Assembly (NCBI RefSeq): GCF_010993975.1
Contig: NZ_JAACZO010000032.1
Span: forward strand, 226,367-290,366
Direction: 5' to 3'
Length of the DNA stretch: 64,000 bases
Source of the DNA: Halomonas faecis
Lineage (GTDB): Bacteria; Pseudomonadota; Gammaproteobacteria; Pseudomonadales; Halomonadaceae
This document shows, piece by piece, positions 52,421 through 61,380 of this stretch. Positions within the stretch are counted from its first letter, which is position 1. Each line of letters starts with the position of its first letter. The position numbers and the translations under genes are program-made. Under the pieces are notes generated by a model, which ran no database searches, had not been told where the DNA came from, and saw only the letters and a program-made list of their open reading frames with translations.

Positions 52421-52560
52421 GGTTGTACCTTCCGCTGATTGCGTTGGCCGAACCGCGGGCATTCCCGTTCTGATCGGGTGCCGACGTCTGGCGCTCCCGT
52501 CGACGGGGCCGGCCACCTTTCCCTGGGCGAACGTCATTATGCGAGATGAGGATACGGTAC

Positions 52561-52580
52561 CATACATTCATTTGTGTATG
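52561..52580 (-). promoter_or_regulatory. AcrR-like operator, site A (Mla-like operon)
   Basis: CATACA (52561-52566) and TGTATG (52575-52580) form a perfect dyad. ATACATTCATTTGTGTATG (52562-52580) matches three other sites. Read leftward, a CATAAT -10 (52536-52541) lies beyond it, so a repressor bound here would overlap the -35 of the Mla-like operon. Confidence 0.7.
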
Positions 52581-52649
52581 TTGCGTGTTTCCTATGCTAG
52601 CGTCCCGGAGTGAAAGGCGACGTTGCGGGCGGCATTGCCGGCAGGCCGT

Positions 52650-53573
52650 TCAGCGTCGCATCAGGCGGTGCAGCCATTGCCAGGTGCGCTGCCAGAAGGG
52701 CATGGCGGGGTGAAGCCTGCCAAGATGGTGTCGCCAGCGGCGGTGGGTCAGGAAGTCGGCCATGGGAACGACCTGACTGGCCCGGTCGAGCATGGGGGCA
52801 TGGCCACAGCCAGGCACTTCCAGCGTGATCAGGCCAGGTTGCACTTCAGCCATGCGGCTCACGCTGTCGGCGCGTAGCAAGGGCGATTCGGCGCCGCGTA
52901 TCACCATCAGCGGGCAGCGGATCGCCGCCCAGTCGGCCCAGGTGTCGCGCGGCGTGTCGTGGATGAATTGCTCGCCGATGCGCGGATCGAAGTGGTAGGT
53001 CCAACTGCCGTCGGGCAAGCGCCTGCTGCTGCCCAGAGCCAGGCGCCGCCAGGCGTCATCGCCTTGGATGCCGAAGCCTTGATAGTGACGGCGCAGTTCC
53101 GCTTCCAACTGGCCGAACGTGCAGAAGCGGTGCGGCATGCCGAAATAGAGTGCCAGCTGGGCCAGGCCGTCCGGGTCCAGCTCGGGCCCTACGTCGTTGA
53201 GTACCAGCCGCTCGATGCGTGGCGCGGTGTCGGGCTCGGCGGCGAGCAGCATGCCGAGCAGGCCTCCCATGGAGGTACCCACCCAGGGCACCGTTTCCAG
53301 GTCGAAGTGGTCGAGTACGGCGACTGCTACCTTCATGTAGTGGGCGTAAAGGTACTCGTGAGCGGGGTAGAGAGACCAGCTCGACAGGCCGCGCCCCGGC
53401 GTGTCCGGGGCGAGCACTCGCCAGCCGGGGCCCAACTGGCGCGCGAAGTCGGCGAAGTCGCCACCGTGGCGTGCCAGGCCATGCCAGGCGATCAGCGTGC
53501 GCGGCGCCGTTGGGTGCCAGACCCGTACGGCGACTTCCAGGCCCCGCACCCTGATCAGTTCCAGCGCGTCCAT
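52650..53573 (-). CDS. Alpha/beta hydrolase
   Basis: 307 residues from the ATG at 53573, with GAGGAG upstream. Canonical fold: oxyanion strand TLIAWHGLARHGGDF, nucleophile elbow VGTSMGGLLGM (Ser), acid Asp region VIRGAESPLLRAD, catalytic His in PGCGHAPML. Cytosolic, substrate unknown. Sits between the divergent predicted AcrR-like sites and may simply be a neighbour. Confidence 0.85.
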   Translation of the reverse strand: MDALELIRVRGLEVAVRVWHPTAPRTLIAWHGLARHGGDFADFARQLGPGWRVLAPDTPGRGLSSWSLYPAHEYLYAHYMKVAVAVLDHFDLETVPWVGTSMGGLLGMLLAAEPDTAPRIERLVLNDVGPELDPDGLAQLALYFGMPHRFCTFGQLEAELRRHYQGFGIQGDDAWRRLALGSSRRLPDGSWTYHFDPRIGEQFIHDTPRDTWADWAAIRCPLMVIRGAESPLLRADSVSRMAEVQPGLITLEVPGCGHAPMLDRASQVVPMADFLTHRRWRHHLGRLHPAMPFWQRTWQWLHRLMRR

Positions 53574-53680
53574 GGGTATCTCCTCGGCTATGCTGCATAG
53601 CAGCGTAGCCGAGTTGGAGAGCATCGTGCAGCCCGAATCCACATTTCTTGCCGCTCCATGAGGTGGATTCGATGCTGGAA

Positions 53681-53699
53681 CATGCGACAATGTATGTAA
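53681..53699 (+). promoter_or_regulatory. AcrR-like operator, site B (tolC-like gene)
   Basis: On the minus strand TTACATACATTGTCGCATG, 15 of 19 positions matching the AcrR-like sites at 55251 and 61276. It lies 33 bases before the ATG of the outer membrane channel gene, where a repressor would block transcription. Confidence 0.6.
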
Positions 53700-53731
53700 A
53701 TTCACCCCCATCACTGTTCGAGGATGAGACG

Positions 53732-55201
53732 ATGATGCGTCCCTGCCGCTCTGCCCGTCGTTCCCGCCTAGCGGGTCGATTCCTGCCCCGCCGGGCCTTG
53801 TTGCCGGCGCTGTTTTTTTCGGTTCTGGCGGTGCCGGTCCAGGCTGCCGACCTGCTGACCATCGCTCGCGATGCGCTCGACAACAATGCCGAGCTGGCTT
53901 CGAGTCGCGCCCAGACCGGCGGCGTCGAAGCGGGCCGAGACGTCGAACGGGCCGATTTGTTGCCGCAGCTGAGCGCCACGGGCAACGTGGCTCATAATCG
54001 CCAGTACGAGAGCCAGAGCGTCGGGGGCGCGGGAGTGACCGGGCAGGGCGGCAGCCAGGACGACGACTACAACAGCGTGAGCCTGGGGCTCGAGGCCACT
54101 CAGGCGCTCTTCGACGCGCGCAACCGCCGTGAGGTAGAGCAGGCCGAGCGCGAGATCGATCAGCAGCACTACCGGCTTGCTGCCACTGAACAGCAGGTGC
54201 TGATCGATGTGTCGACGGCCTATTTCGAGATCCTGCGCGCTCACGAGATCCTCGAGGCGCGTCTAGCCCAAGAGCGCGCTATCGGCCGTCAGCTGGAGCA
54301 GGCTCGCGAGCAGTTCGACGTGGGTTTGATCGCCATTACCGAAGTGGAAGAGGCCAAGGCCGCCTTTGACCAGGCCCGCGCCGAGCGCATCGCTGCCGAG
54401 AGCGACCTACAGGTGCGCTTCGAGGCGCTGGAGCGGCTGACCGGGGAGCGATACGCCAGCATCGATGCACTAGGCGATGAGATGCCCATTGCGCCGCCGA
54501 CCCCTAACGAGCGCGATGCCTGGGTGGAACTGGCCATCGAGAACAACCCTTTGGTGCTGGCCAGTCTGGCGGGGGTCGAAGTGTCGCGCAGCGGTGTGGA
54601 CATCGCTCGCGCCGGCCAGCTGCCGACGCTCAATGCCTTCGCCAACTACCAGTATGCCGACAGTGATAGCGATGGCCTTTCCGGCCATGATTCCAACAGC
54701 CAGGTAGGCGTGCGCCTGAACGTTCCGCTCTACACGGGGGGGCGCACCAGCGCCAGCGTTCGCCAGAACACCTATCTGCTGGAATCGAGCCAGTATGACT
54801 TCGAAGCGCAGCGTCGCGATACCATCCAGCAGGTGCGCTCGCGCTATACGCAGGTCAGCAATGACGTGTCTACCGTGGAGGCCCGCGCCCAGGCAATCGT
54901 GTCGAACCAGAGCGCCCTGGATGCCACCCGTGCCGGTTACGAGGTGGGGACTCGCAATATCGTCGATGTGCTCAATGCCGAGCAGAATCTCTATAACGCC
55001 ATCGCCGACCATGCCAGCGCCCGTTACGACTACGTGATCAACCGGCTCACCCTGCGTCAGCAGGCCGGTACCCTCGATGAATCTGCCCTTCAGGAGGTCA
55101 ACGCCTGGCTGGATGGCGACACTGTCTCTTTCACCTTGCCCGAGGAAGGCGGTGCTCATGATGCGGCTCTGGAGATCGGCGAGCCGCCCACACCGCAGTG
55201 A
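53732..55201 (+). CDS. TolC-family outer membrane channel
   Basis: 489 residues from the ATG at 53732 with GAGG 8 bases before. Signal peptide with Arg-rich start and hydrophobic core (LLPALFFSVLAVPVQA), then two OEP repeats (LTIARDALDNNAELASSRAQ and AWVELAIENNPLVLASLAGV) with the TolC marker DARNRREVEQAEREI and the C-terminal block YEVGTRNIVDVLNAEQNLYNA. Closest in type to true TolC proteins. Likely channel for the AcrAB-like pump directly downstream and possibly for the HlyD-ABC exporter. Confidence 0.92.
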   Translation: MMRPCRSARRSRLAGRFLPRRALLPALFFSVLAVPVQAADLLTIARDALDNNAELASSRAQTGGVEAGRDVERADLLPQLSATGNVAHNRQYESQSVGGAGVTGQGGSQDDDYNSVSLGLEATQALFDARNRREVEQAEREIDQQHYRLAATEQQVLIDVSTAYFEILRAHEILEARLAQERAIGRQLEQAREQFDVGLIAITEVEEAKAAFDQARAERIAAESDLQVRFEALERLTGERYASIDALGDEMPIAPPTPNERDAWVELAIENNPLVLASLAGVEVSRSGVDIARAGQLPTLNAFANYQYADSDSDGLSGHDSNSQVGVRLNVPLYTGGRTSASVRQNTYLLESSQYDFEAQRRDTIQQVRSRYTQVSNDVSTVEARAQAIVSNQSALDATRAGYEVGTRNIVDVLNAEQNLYNAIADHASARYDYVINRLTLRQQAGTLDESALQEVNAWLDGDTVSFTLPEEGGAHDAALEIGEPPTPQ

Positions 55202-55243
55202 GATGAGCCGGGCGCTGAGCATGATCGGTTAGGTGCCTAACGT

Positions 55244-55269
55244 TTACATCCATACACGGATGAATGTAA
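55244..55269 (-). promoter_or_regulatory. AcrR-like operator, site C (AcrAB-like operon)
   Basis: 26-bp dyad: TTACATCCAT (55244-55253) against ATGAATGTAA (55260-55269), 9 of 10 bases paired. The minus strand at 55251-55269 reads TTACATTCATCCGTGTATG. A possible -35 (TTAGGT, 55229) and -10 (ATACAC, 55252) would place the operator over the promoter. A second dyad, TTAGGTGCCTAA, lies at 55229-55240. Confidence 0.78.
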
Positions 55270-55310
55270 GATGCGTCCACCTTGACGCTTACAACGGGAA
55301 CGACAGAATC

Positions 55311-56591
55311 ATGAAAACCCTGTTCCGTAATGGACGGATGGCCCTGTGGGGGCTCGCCGCTGGTTTACTGCTGGCGGCCTGTGGCCAGGAAGAGGCGCCC
55401 CAGCAGGCCCAAGAGGGCAGCCAGGAACGGCCGCCGCAGCCGGTAGAGGTTGCGGAACTGAGCCCCCGGGACATCTCGCTGGAGAAGTCATATCCCTCGC
55501 TGTTGCGCAGTGATGATGAGGTCACGCTGGTGGCGCGAGTGAGTGGCACGCTGGAAGAGCGCCATTTCGAGCCCGGTCAACTGGTGGAGAAGGGGCAGAC
55601 GCTCTATACCATTGAGCCAGACCTCTATCAGGCGGTCGTCAACCAGCGCGAGGCCGATTTGCAGAGCGCGCGTGCCGAGTTGGCCCGCGCCCAGCGTGAT
55701 GCCGAGCGATTCGAGCGACTGCTGAGCCAGAATTCGGTGAGCCGCCAACAGGTCGATCAGGCGCGCGCCGAGCTGGGCGTGGCCAGCGCCTCAGTGGCTC
55801 AGGCCGAAGCGGCATTGGAAAGTGCGCGCATCGATCTGCGCTATGCCGAAGTCACGGCGCCGGTATCGGGGAGGATCGGTCTATCGCAGATCAACGTGGG
55901 CAACCTGGTGAACTCGGGTACCGAACTTGCCACCATCACGCCGTTGGATCCGCTGGAAGTGCGCTTTCAATTGCCTCAGCGCGATGCCTTCGAGCTGCGT
56001 CGCCAGATCGGTGAGTCGTCGGTGGAGGCGATCACCGCGCGACTTCAGATTCCCGGCGTCGATGGCGCAGAGGGAGGCGTCCTCGAGGGGCAGCTGGACT
56101 TTCTGGGGTCACGGGTCGACGAAGCGACCAGCACCGTCCGGGCCAGTGCCAGTTTCCCCAATTCCGACGGCCAGGTGCTGCCTGGGCAGTTCGTGCGCGT
56201 GAGCCTGGAAGGGCTCAAGCGCTTTGGCGTGCTGGCGGTACCCGAGATTGCCGTGGGCCAGGGGCTGATGGGGCCACAGCTGTTCGTGCTGGATGACGAT
56301 GACGTGGCTCGTGCCCGCCCGGTGGATCTGGGCGAGGTGGCCGGCCCCTGGCAGATCATTCGCGGTGGCATCGAGGCCGGCGAGCGTGTGATCGTCGGCG
56401 ACCCATCGGGCATCGAGCCGGGCACGCCCATCGATCCGCAGCCCTTCGGCGGCGATGCCGGTGAGATCGTCGAGACGGTCGAGAACGCCGAAGCCGAAGA
56501 AGAGAAGCAGGCCGCTGAAGCGATGCAGGAAGGAGGCGATGCCGGCGCAGCGGCGCCGGCCGATGAGGGCGGTGAGGACGACGCTTCATGA
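55311..56591 (+). CDS. AcrA/MexA-type RND adaptor lipoprotein
   Basis: 426 residues from ATG 55311. Lipoprotein signal peptide with lipobox LLAACG, then PVEVAELSPRDISLEKSYP, lipoyl-type halves, a coiled-coil hairpin (LQSARAELARAQRDAERFERLLSQNSVSRQQ) and the beta-barrel domains, ending in an unusually acidic Ala/Glu-rich tail of about 40 residues. Links the inner membrane pump to the outer membrane channel. Stop overlaps the pump start (ATGA). Confidence 0.93.
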   Translation: MKTLFRNGRMALWGLAAGLLLAACGQEEAPQQAQEGSQERPPQPVEVAELSPRDISLEKSYPSLLRSDDEVTLVARVSGTLEERHFEPGQLVEKGQTLYTIEPDLYQAVVNQREADLQSARAELARAQRDAERFERLLSQNSVSRQQVDQARAELGVASASVAQAEAALESARIDLRYAEVTAPVSGRIGLSQINVGNLVNSGTELATITPLDPLEVRFQLPQRDAFELRRQIGESSVEAITARLQIPGVDGAEGGVLEGQLDFLGSRVDEATSTVRASASFPNSDGQVLPGQFVRVSLEGLKRFGVLAVPEIAVGQGLMGPQLFVLDDDDVARARPVDLGEVAGPWQIIRGGIEAGERVIVGDPSGIEPGTPIDPQPFGGDAGEIVETVENAEAEEEKQAAEAMQEGGDAGAAAPADEGGEDDAS

Positions 56592-59500
56592 ATTTCTCCA
56601 ACTTCTTCATCAAACGGCCGATCTTCGCCACGGTGCTGGCCATCATCCTCACGGTGATGGGGGTGATGAGCATGCGAGTGCTGCCCATCGAGCAGTACCC
56701 CAACGTGGTGCCGCCCACGGTGTCGGTGCAGGCGCAGTTCCCCGGCGCCGATGCCGAAACGGTGGCCCAGACCGTGGCCGCCCCCCTGGCGGAGGCGATC
56801 AACGGCGTCGAGGACATGCTCTACATGACCTCGACCAGTGCCGACAATGGCATGATGAGCCTCGAGGTCGCGTTCAATATCGGCACCGATGGCGACATCA
56901 ACACCATCAACGTCAACAACCGTGTGCAAGGGGCGCTCTCGCAGCTGCCCGAGGCGGTCCAGTCCCAGGGCGTGACGGTGGAGCTGCAGTCCAGCTCGAT
57001 CCTGATGCTGGTGGCATTGATCTCGCCGGAAGGCGATTATGACAACGTGTTCATGCAGAACTACGCCACCCTCAATATCCTCGATGAATTGCGTCAGGTG
57101 CCGGGGGTCGGCAACGCGGAGGTGCTGGGCGGTGGCGAATTCGCCATGCGCGTGTGGATGGATCCCGACAAGCTGGCGCAGTACGACCTGACCCCGACGG
57201 AGGTGGCGAGCGCCATCCGCGCTCAGAACACCGAGGTGCCGGCAGGTAGCCTGGCGGCCACGCCGCAGAGCGAGCCGCGTGCCTTCACCTACACCATCAC
57301 GGCTGGCGGGCGCCTCAACGATGTCGACGATTTCCGTGACATCTTTCTGCGAACCAACCCCGACGGTTCTGCCCTGCGGCTGGAGGACGTAGCGCGCATC
57401 GAGCTCGGTGCCTCTTTCTACGGAGTCGATGCCAAGCTCAACGGCGCCACCATGACGCCGATCATCATCAACCAGCAGCCCGGCGCCAACGCCCTGGAAA
57501 CGGCACAGGCGGTGCATGACACCATGGGCGAGCTGGAGGGGCGCTTCCCGCCGGGGCTCGAGTACGTGGTGCCTTATGACACCACGCTGTTCATCGATGC
57601 CTCCGTGGAGACGGTGACCCATGTCTTCGTCGAGGCGTTCCTGATCGTCGGCGTCATCCTGTTCATCTTCCTGCAGAACTGGCGCTTCACGGTGATCGCC
57701 ATGTCGGTGGTGCCGGTATCGGTGCTGGCCACCTTCGCAGGCTTCTATCTGTTCGGTTTCTCGATCAACTTGCTGACGCTGTTCGCCCTGGTGCTCTCCA
57801 TCGGCATCGTGGTGGACGATGCCATCCTGGTGGTGGAGAACGTCGAAAGGGTGCTCAGCGAAGATGAAGAAATCACGGTCACCCAGGCGACGATTCGAGC
57901 CATGAAGGAGGTAGGCGGCCCGGTCATTGCCACCTCGCTGATCATGGCGGCGGTTTTCGTGCCGGTGGCCTTCCTCGGCGGCTTCACCGGACAGATTTAC
58001 CAGCAGTTCGCTCTCACCGTGGCGGTGTCGGTGGCGTTCTCGGCGCTGATGGCACTGACCTTTACCCCGGCATTGTCGGCGATCTTCATCAAGCACAAGC
58101 CGTCGCTGGGGCAGTCCAGGCTCATGCGTGCCATCTATACGCCGCTGCGCCTGTTCGATCGCCTGTTTGCCGGGATAACTGCCGTCTACTTGTGGGTGGT
58201 GAAGGCATTGGTGCGTTTCTGGGGCCTGGCGCTGTTGCTCACCGGCCTGGTGATTGGCGGCGCCTGGTGGCTCTACCAGAGCACGCCTTCGAGCCTGGTT
58301 CCGGAAACTGACCAGGGCATTGTGTTGGCCAGCGTGCAGCTGCCCGACTCCGCCTCGCTGGATCGCACCGAGACCTACATGGCCGAGCTCAGCGAGCGTA
58401 TCGAGGAGATTCCCGGCGTCCGCTACAGCTCCGCGGTGGCCGGCTATGACATCCTTTCGAGTGCGGTCAACACGGCGCGTGGCGTGATGTTCATCAATAT
58501 GGACCCCTGGGACGAGCGTGACCTCACCGCCGAACAGTTGGTCGGTCGGATCATGCAGTTGGGAGCTCAGGTTCCCGGTGGTTCGGCGATGGCTTTCAAT
58601 GTGCCGCCGATCATGGGCCTTTCCACTACCGGCGGCTTCACCGGCTATCTGCAATCTTTCGAAGGGGCTTCGCCGCAGGAGCTCTTCCAAGCGTCGGTAC
58701 AAGTGATGCAGGCTGCCAACCAGCATCCGGCGCTGCAGCGGGTGTTCACCACCTTCAACGTCAACGTTCCGGGCTATCGGGCCGAGATCGACCAGCAGAA
58801 GGCGCTCAGCTACGGCGTGGCGCTGGAAGACCTCAACGCTACCCTGTCGAATACCTTCGGCAATGGCTTCGTCAACTACTTCAGCTATCAGAACCGCAAT
58901 TTCCAGGTTTACCTACAGAACGAAGACGAGTTCCGCAAGACCCCCGACGATATCGGCAACGTCTATGTGCGCGGTGGCAATGGCGAGCGGATCCCCCTGT
59001 CGGAGTTCGTGACCCTGGAGCGCCAGGCCAAGCCGTCGGTAGTGTCACGCTTCGGCGTCTATCTGGGCGCCCAGTTCCAGGGCGGCCCGGCGCCGGGCTA
59101 CAGCTCCGGTCAGGCCATCGATGCCATGGAGAGCATCGTCGCGGAAACCTTGGGTAGCGACTGGGGCATGGGCTGGACCGGTACCGCCTATCAGGAGAGT
59201 CAGATGGGCAGTACGGCGATGCTGGCCATCGTCTTTGGCATCCTTATGGTGTTCCTGATTCTCGCGGCCCAGTACGAGAGCTGGTCGCTGCCTTTGGCGG
59301 TGTTGACTGCCACGCCTTTCGCTTTTCTGGGCGGCATTGGCGGCATCGTGCTTAGAGGGCTCGACACCAGCGTCTACGTGGAGATCGGCATGCTGGTGGT
59401 GGTGGGGCTTGCGGCCAAGAACGCCATCCTCATCGTCGAATTCGCCGAGCTTCAGCGCAAAGAGCAAGACAAGTCGATTCGCGAGGCGGCCATCACCGCG

Positions 59501-59764
59501 GCCGAGCTGCGTTTCCGCCCCATCGTGATGACCTCGCTGGCGTTCATTTTCGGCACGCTGCCGCTGGCGCTGGCCACCGGCGCCAGTGACGTCAGCAGCC
59601 ACCACATCGGCACCACTGTAGCGGTAGGCATGGCCACGGTGGCGGTGTTGGGGAGCTTCTTCGTGCCCAGCTACTACGCCATGATCGCGGCCATTTCCGA
59701 CTGGCTACGGCACAGGCTGAAAGGGCGTGATGAATCGCCACGCCTGGAGCGCGAGTCGGGGTAG
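56588..59764 (+). CDS. AcrB-type hydrophobe/amphiphile RND efflux pump
   Basis: 1058 residues. HAE1-family blocks: NFFIKRPIFATVLAIILTVMG start, PLAEAINGVEDMLYMTSTS, the GIVVDDAILVVENVER helix with the proton-relay Asp pair, and a C-terminal GLAAKNAILIVEFA helix. Proton-driven export of drugs, dyes, bile-salt-like compounds or solvents from the periplasmic leaflet. Translationally coupled to the adaptor; with the tolC-like gene it makes a complete tripartite pump. Confidence 0.95.
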   Translation: MNFSNFFIKRPIFATVLAIILTVMGVMSMRVLPIEQYPNVVPPTVSVQAQFPGADAETVAQTVAAPLAEAINGVEDMLYMTSTSADNGMMSLEVAFNIGTDGDINTINVNNRVQGALSQLPEAVQSQGVTVELQSSSILMLVALISPEGDYDNVFMQNYATLNILDELRQVPGVGNAEVLGGGEFAMRVWMDPDKLAQYDLTPTEVASAIRAQNTEVPAGSLAATPQSEPRAFTYTITAGGRLNDVDDFRDIFLRTNPDGSALRLEDVARIELGASFYGVDAKLNGATMTPIIINQQPGANALETAQAVHDTMGELEGRFPPGLEYVVPYDTTLFIDASVETVTHVFVEAFLIVGVILFIFLQNWRFTVIAMSVVPVSVLATFAGFYLFGFSINLLTLFALVLSIGIVVDDAILVVENVERVLSEDEEITVTQATIRAMKEVGGPVIATSLIMAAVFVPVAFLGGFTGQIYQQFALTVAVSVAFSALMALTFTPALSAIFIKHKPSLGQSRLMRAIYTPLRLFDRLFAGITAVYLWVVKALVRFWGLALLLTGLVIGGAWWLYQSTPSSLVPETDQGIVLASVQLPDSASLDRTETYMAELSERIEEIPGVRYSSAVAGYDILSSAVNTARGVMFINMDPWDERDLTAEQLVGRIMQLGAQVPGGSAMAFNVPPIMGLSTTGGFTGYLQSFEGASPQELFQASVQVMQAANQHPALQRVFTTFNVNVPGYRAEIDQQKALSYGVALEDLNATLSNTFGNGFVNYFSYQNRNFQVYLQNEDEFRKTPDDIGNVYVRGGNGERIPLSEFVTLERQAKPSVVSRFGVYLGAQFQGGPAPGYSSGQAIDAMESIVAETLGSDWGMGWTGTAYQESQMGSTAMLAIVFGILMVFLILAAQYESWSLPLAVLTATPFAFLGGIGGIVLRGLDTSVYVEIGMLVVVGLAAKNAILIVEFAELQRKEQDKSIREAAITAAELRFRPIVMTSLAFIFGTLPLALATGASDVSSHHIGTTVAVGMATVAVLGSFFVPSYYAMIAAISDWLRHRLKGRDESPRLERESG

Positions 59765-59887
59765 ACGTCTCGGCCCTGGCAAGCGGGATCGAGCTGCCGG
59801 GGCCCGGTCGTCGACTGACAACGTGAAACGCTCGGTTGTCAGCCATCATGATGTTTTCGTCGGCCAAGGGTCGACCAGGAGGCCCGT

Positions 59888-60541
59888 ATGGACAGTGTCC
59901 GGCACATCGCTCTGAGTTTTCCAACGGTGGCGTTTAGCGCTTTGCTGATGGTGGCCTTGCTCTACTGGTTGTTGGTGCTCGTGCGTCTGGCCCCGCTAGA
60001 GTTGTTCGAGAAAGACAGCCTCAAGGGCGATCATTTGGCCAGCAGTCTGGTGGCATTGGGATTTGCCGGAGTGCCACCTAGCGTGGCACTGAGCGTTCTT
60101 CTGGTGTTGGCCGGCGTCGTTTCCGCTTTGGCCGAGCGGTTTCTGCTGAGTCCGTTCGACCTGGGCTTGTTTCGCCTGCCGCTGGGTGTCGCCGTACTTT
60201 GGGCGTCACTGGCGCTGGCTTCGCCGCTGGCTGCGTTGCTGTGTCGCCGCATGCATCCTTGGTTCCATCGCCGTGCGGCGCGCAATCGACGCGTGCTGCT
60301 CGGCGAAAGCGTCGAGGTTCAGGCCGAACCGGACGGCCAGGGCTGGACCACGGGCACACTGGTGGATGACCCCGAGTGCAGCGTACGTCTGCATGGCAAG
60401 ACGGAGAGCATGCCGCATGCCGGTGAGCGCCGGGTGCTGGTCAAGTACGTGGTCGACGAGGACGCCTTCCGCAGTGTGGCGGAGCATGACTATCTGGATG
60501 CACGGACGCGCCTTTCCCGGCTGCATCTCAAGCGGCGTTGA
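59888..60541 (+). CDS. Membrane protein, possibly YqiJ/NfeD-like
   Basis: 217 residues, AGGAGG before the ATG. Three or four helices in the first 125 residues (SFPTVAFSALLMVALLYWLLVLV, ALSVLLVLAGVVSALAERFLL, LGVAVLWASLALASPLAALL), then a soluble C-terminal domain (RVLLGESVEVQAEPDGQGWTTGTLVDD) that looks like an OB-fold, as in YqiJ/NfeD-type proteins that partner with flotillins. No flotillin gene is adjacent, so the assignment is tentative. Confidence 0.6.
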   Translation: MDSVRHIALSFPTVAFSALLMVALLYWLLVLVRLAPLELFEKDSLKGDHLASSLVALGFAGVPPSVALSVLLVLAGVVSALAERFLLSPFDLGLFRLPLGVAVLWASLALASPLAALLCRRMHPWFHRRAARNRRVLLGESVEVQAEPDGQGWTTGTLVDDPECSVRLHGKTESMPHAGERRVLVKYVVDEDAFRSVAEHDYLDARTRLSRLHLKRR

Positions 60542-60574
60542 GCGCCGCATGACGATGGGAAGCCGCGGCCCTTC

Positions 60575-61216
60575 TCATCGCCGAGTCGGTGGGGTGTCGA
60601 TACCTGGGGCTGACAGCAGGTGTAGAAGGGTCTCGACCTGGGCGATACCGCGTGTCCGCAGTGAAAAGGCCTCCGGGGTGCGCAGCCAATCATGGAAGAG
60701 GCCGCCGAGGCAGGATTGCAGTAGATCGGCGGCCAAGGAGGGGGCAACGTCGTCACGCAGCAGGCCACGGGCGTTGGCGGCCTGGAAGTAGTCGTTGAGG
60801 GCGCCCAGGCACTCGTCGGCCATTTCGTGCTGCATGGCGATGGGGTCGATGTCGCTGAAGAACTCGCAGCGATGGATCAGGATGGCGTGTACGCGCCGGT
60901 AGCGTGGCTGCTCCAGGCGCTCGAAGCCCTTCAGGCAAGCAAGCCGTATCGCCTCCAGCGGGCGTTCGGACAGGCCAGGATCGCCGATCTCCTCGACCAG
61001 CTCCTGGAACGGCATGCGCACCCGAGCCAGCATCGCGCGAAAGAGTTCCGCCTTGTTGCGGAAGTGCCAGTAGACGGCGCCACGGGTCATGCCGGCCTGT
61101 TGGGCGATCTGCTCCAGCGAAGCACGCGCCACGCCCCGTTCATAGAAGACCACCTCGGCGGCATCGAGCAGGGTTTCACGGGTTGCGGCGGCTTCCGCCT
61201 TGGTGCGTCGGGCCAT
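60575..61216 (-). CDS. TetR/AcrR-family repressor
   Basis: 213 residues. Helix-turn-helix at 10-55: MARRTKAEAAATRETLLDAA, then ASLEQIAQQAGMTRGAVYWHFRNKAELFRAML, nearly the AcrR/TtgR/MtrR consensus; the C-terminal ligand domain follows. Predicted repressor of the pump, the tolC-like gene and the Mla-like operon through the four sites listed, one of which lies 60 bases before its own start. Ligands are expected to be lipophilic compounds. Confidence 0.92.
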   Translation of the reverse strand: MARRTKAEAAATRETLLDAAEVVFYERGVARASLEQIAQQAGMTRGAVYWHFRNKAELFRAMLARVRMPFQELVEEIGDPGLSERPLEAIRLACLKGFERLEQPRYRRVHAILIHRCEFFSDIDPIAMQHEMADECLGALNDYFQAANARGLLRDDVAPSLAADLLQSCLGGLFHDWLRTPEAFSLRTRGIAQVETLLHLLSAPGIDTPPTRR

Positions 61217-61275
61217 GGGTTGGCGCGCTCCTACTGACAGGTGATGACAGTCATTCTACCTGAGCGCGCCACCAT

Positions 61276-61294
61276 TTACATTCATCCTTGTATC
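61276..61294 (-). promoter_or_regulatory. AcrR-like operator, site D (repressor gene)
   Basis: TTACATTCATCCTTGTATC, 17 of 19 positions identical to the minus-strand reading of site C. It lies between the divergent repressor and aspartoacylase-like genes, fitting autoregulation. Confidence 0.68.
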
Positions 61295-61380
61295 TTTCTT
61301 GTCCGCGGTGTCTGGCGGCTCGTCATTTGGCGGGCATCGCGGTATAAAGGGAAAACACTGTTCGCCAACAGGCCGTGATC

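Noticed and set aside
56045..58726. 893-codon minus-strand frame opposite the AcrB-like gene
   Set aside because: His/Arg/Gly-rich composition typical of an antisense shadow; AcrB coding is certain.
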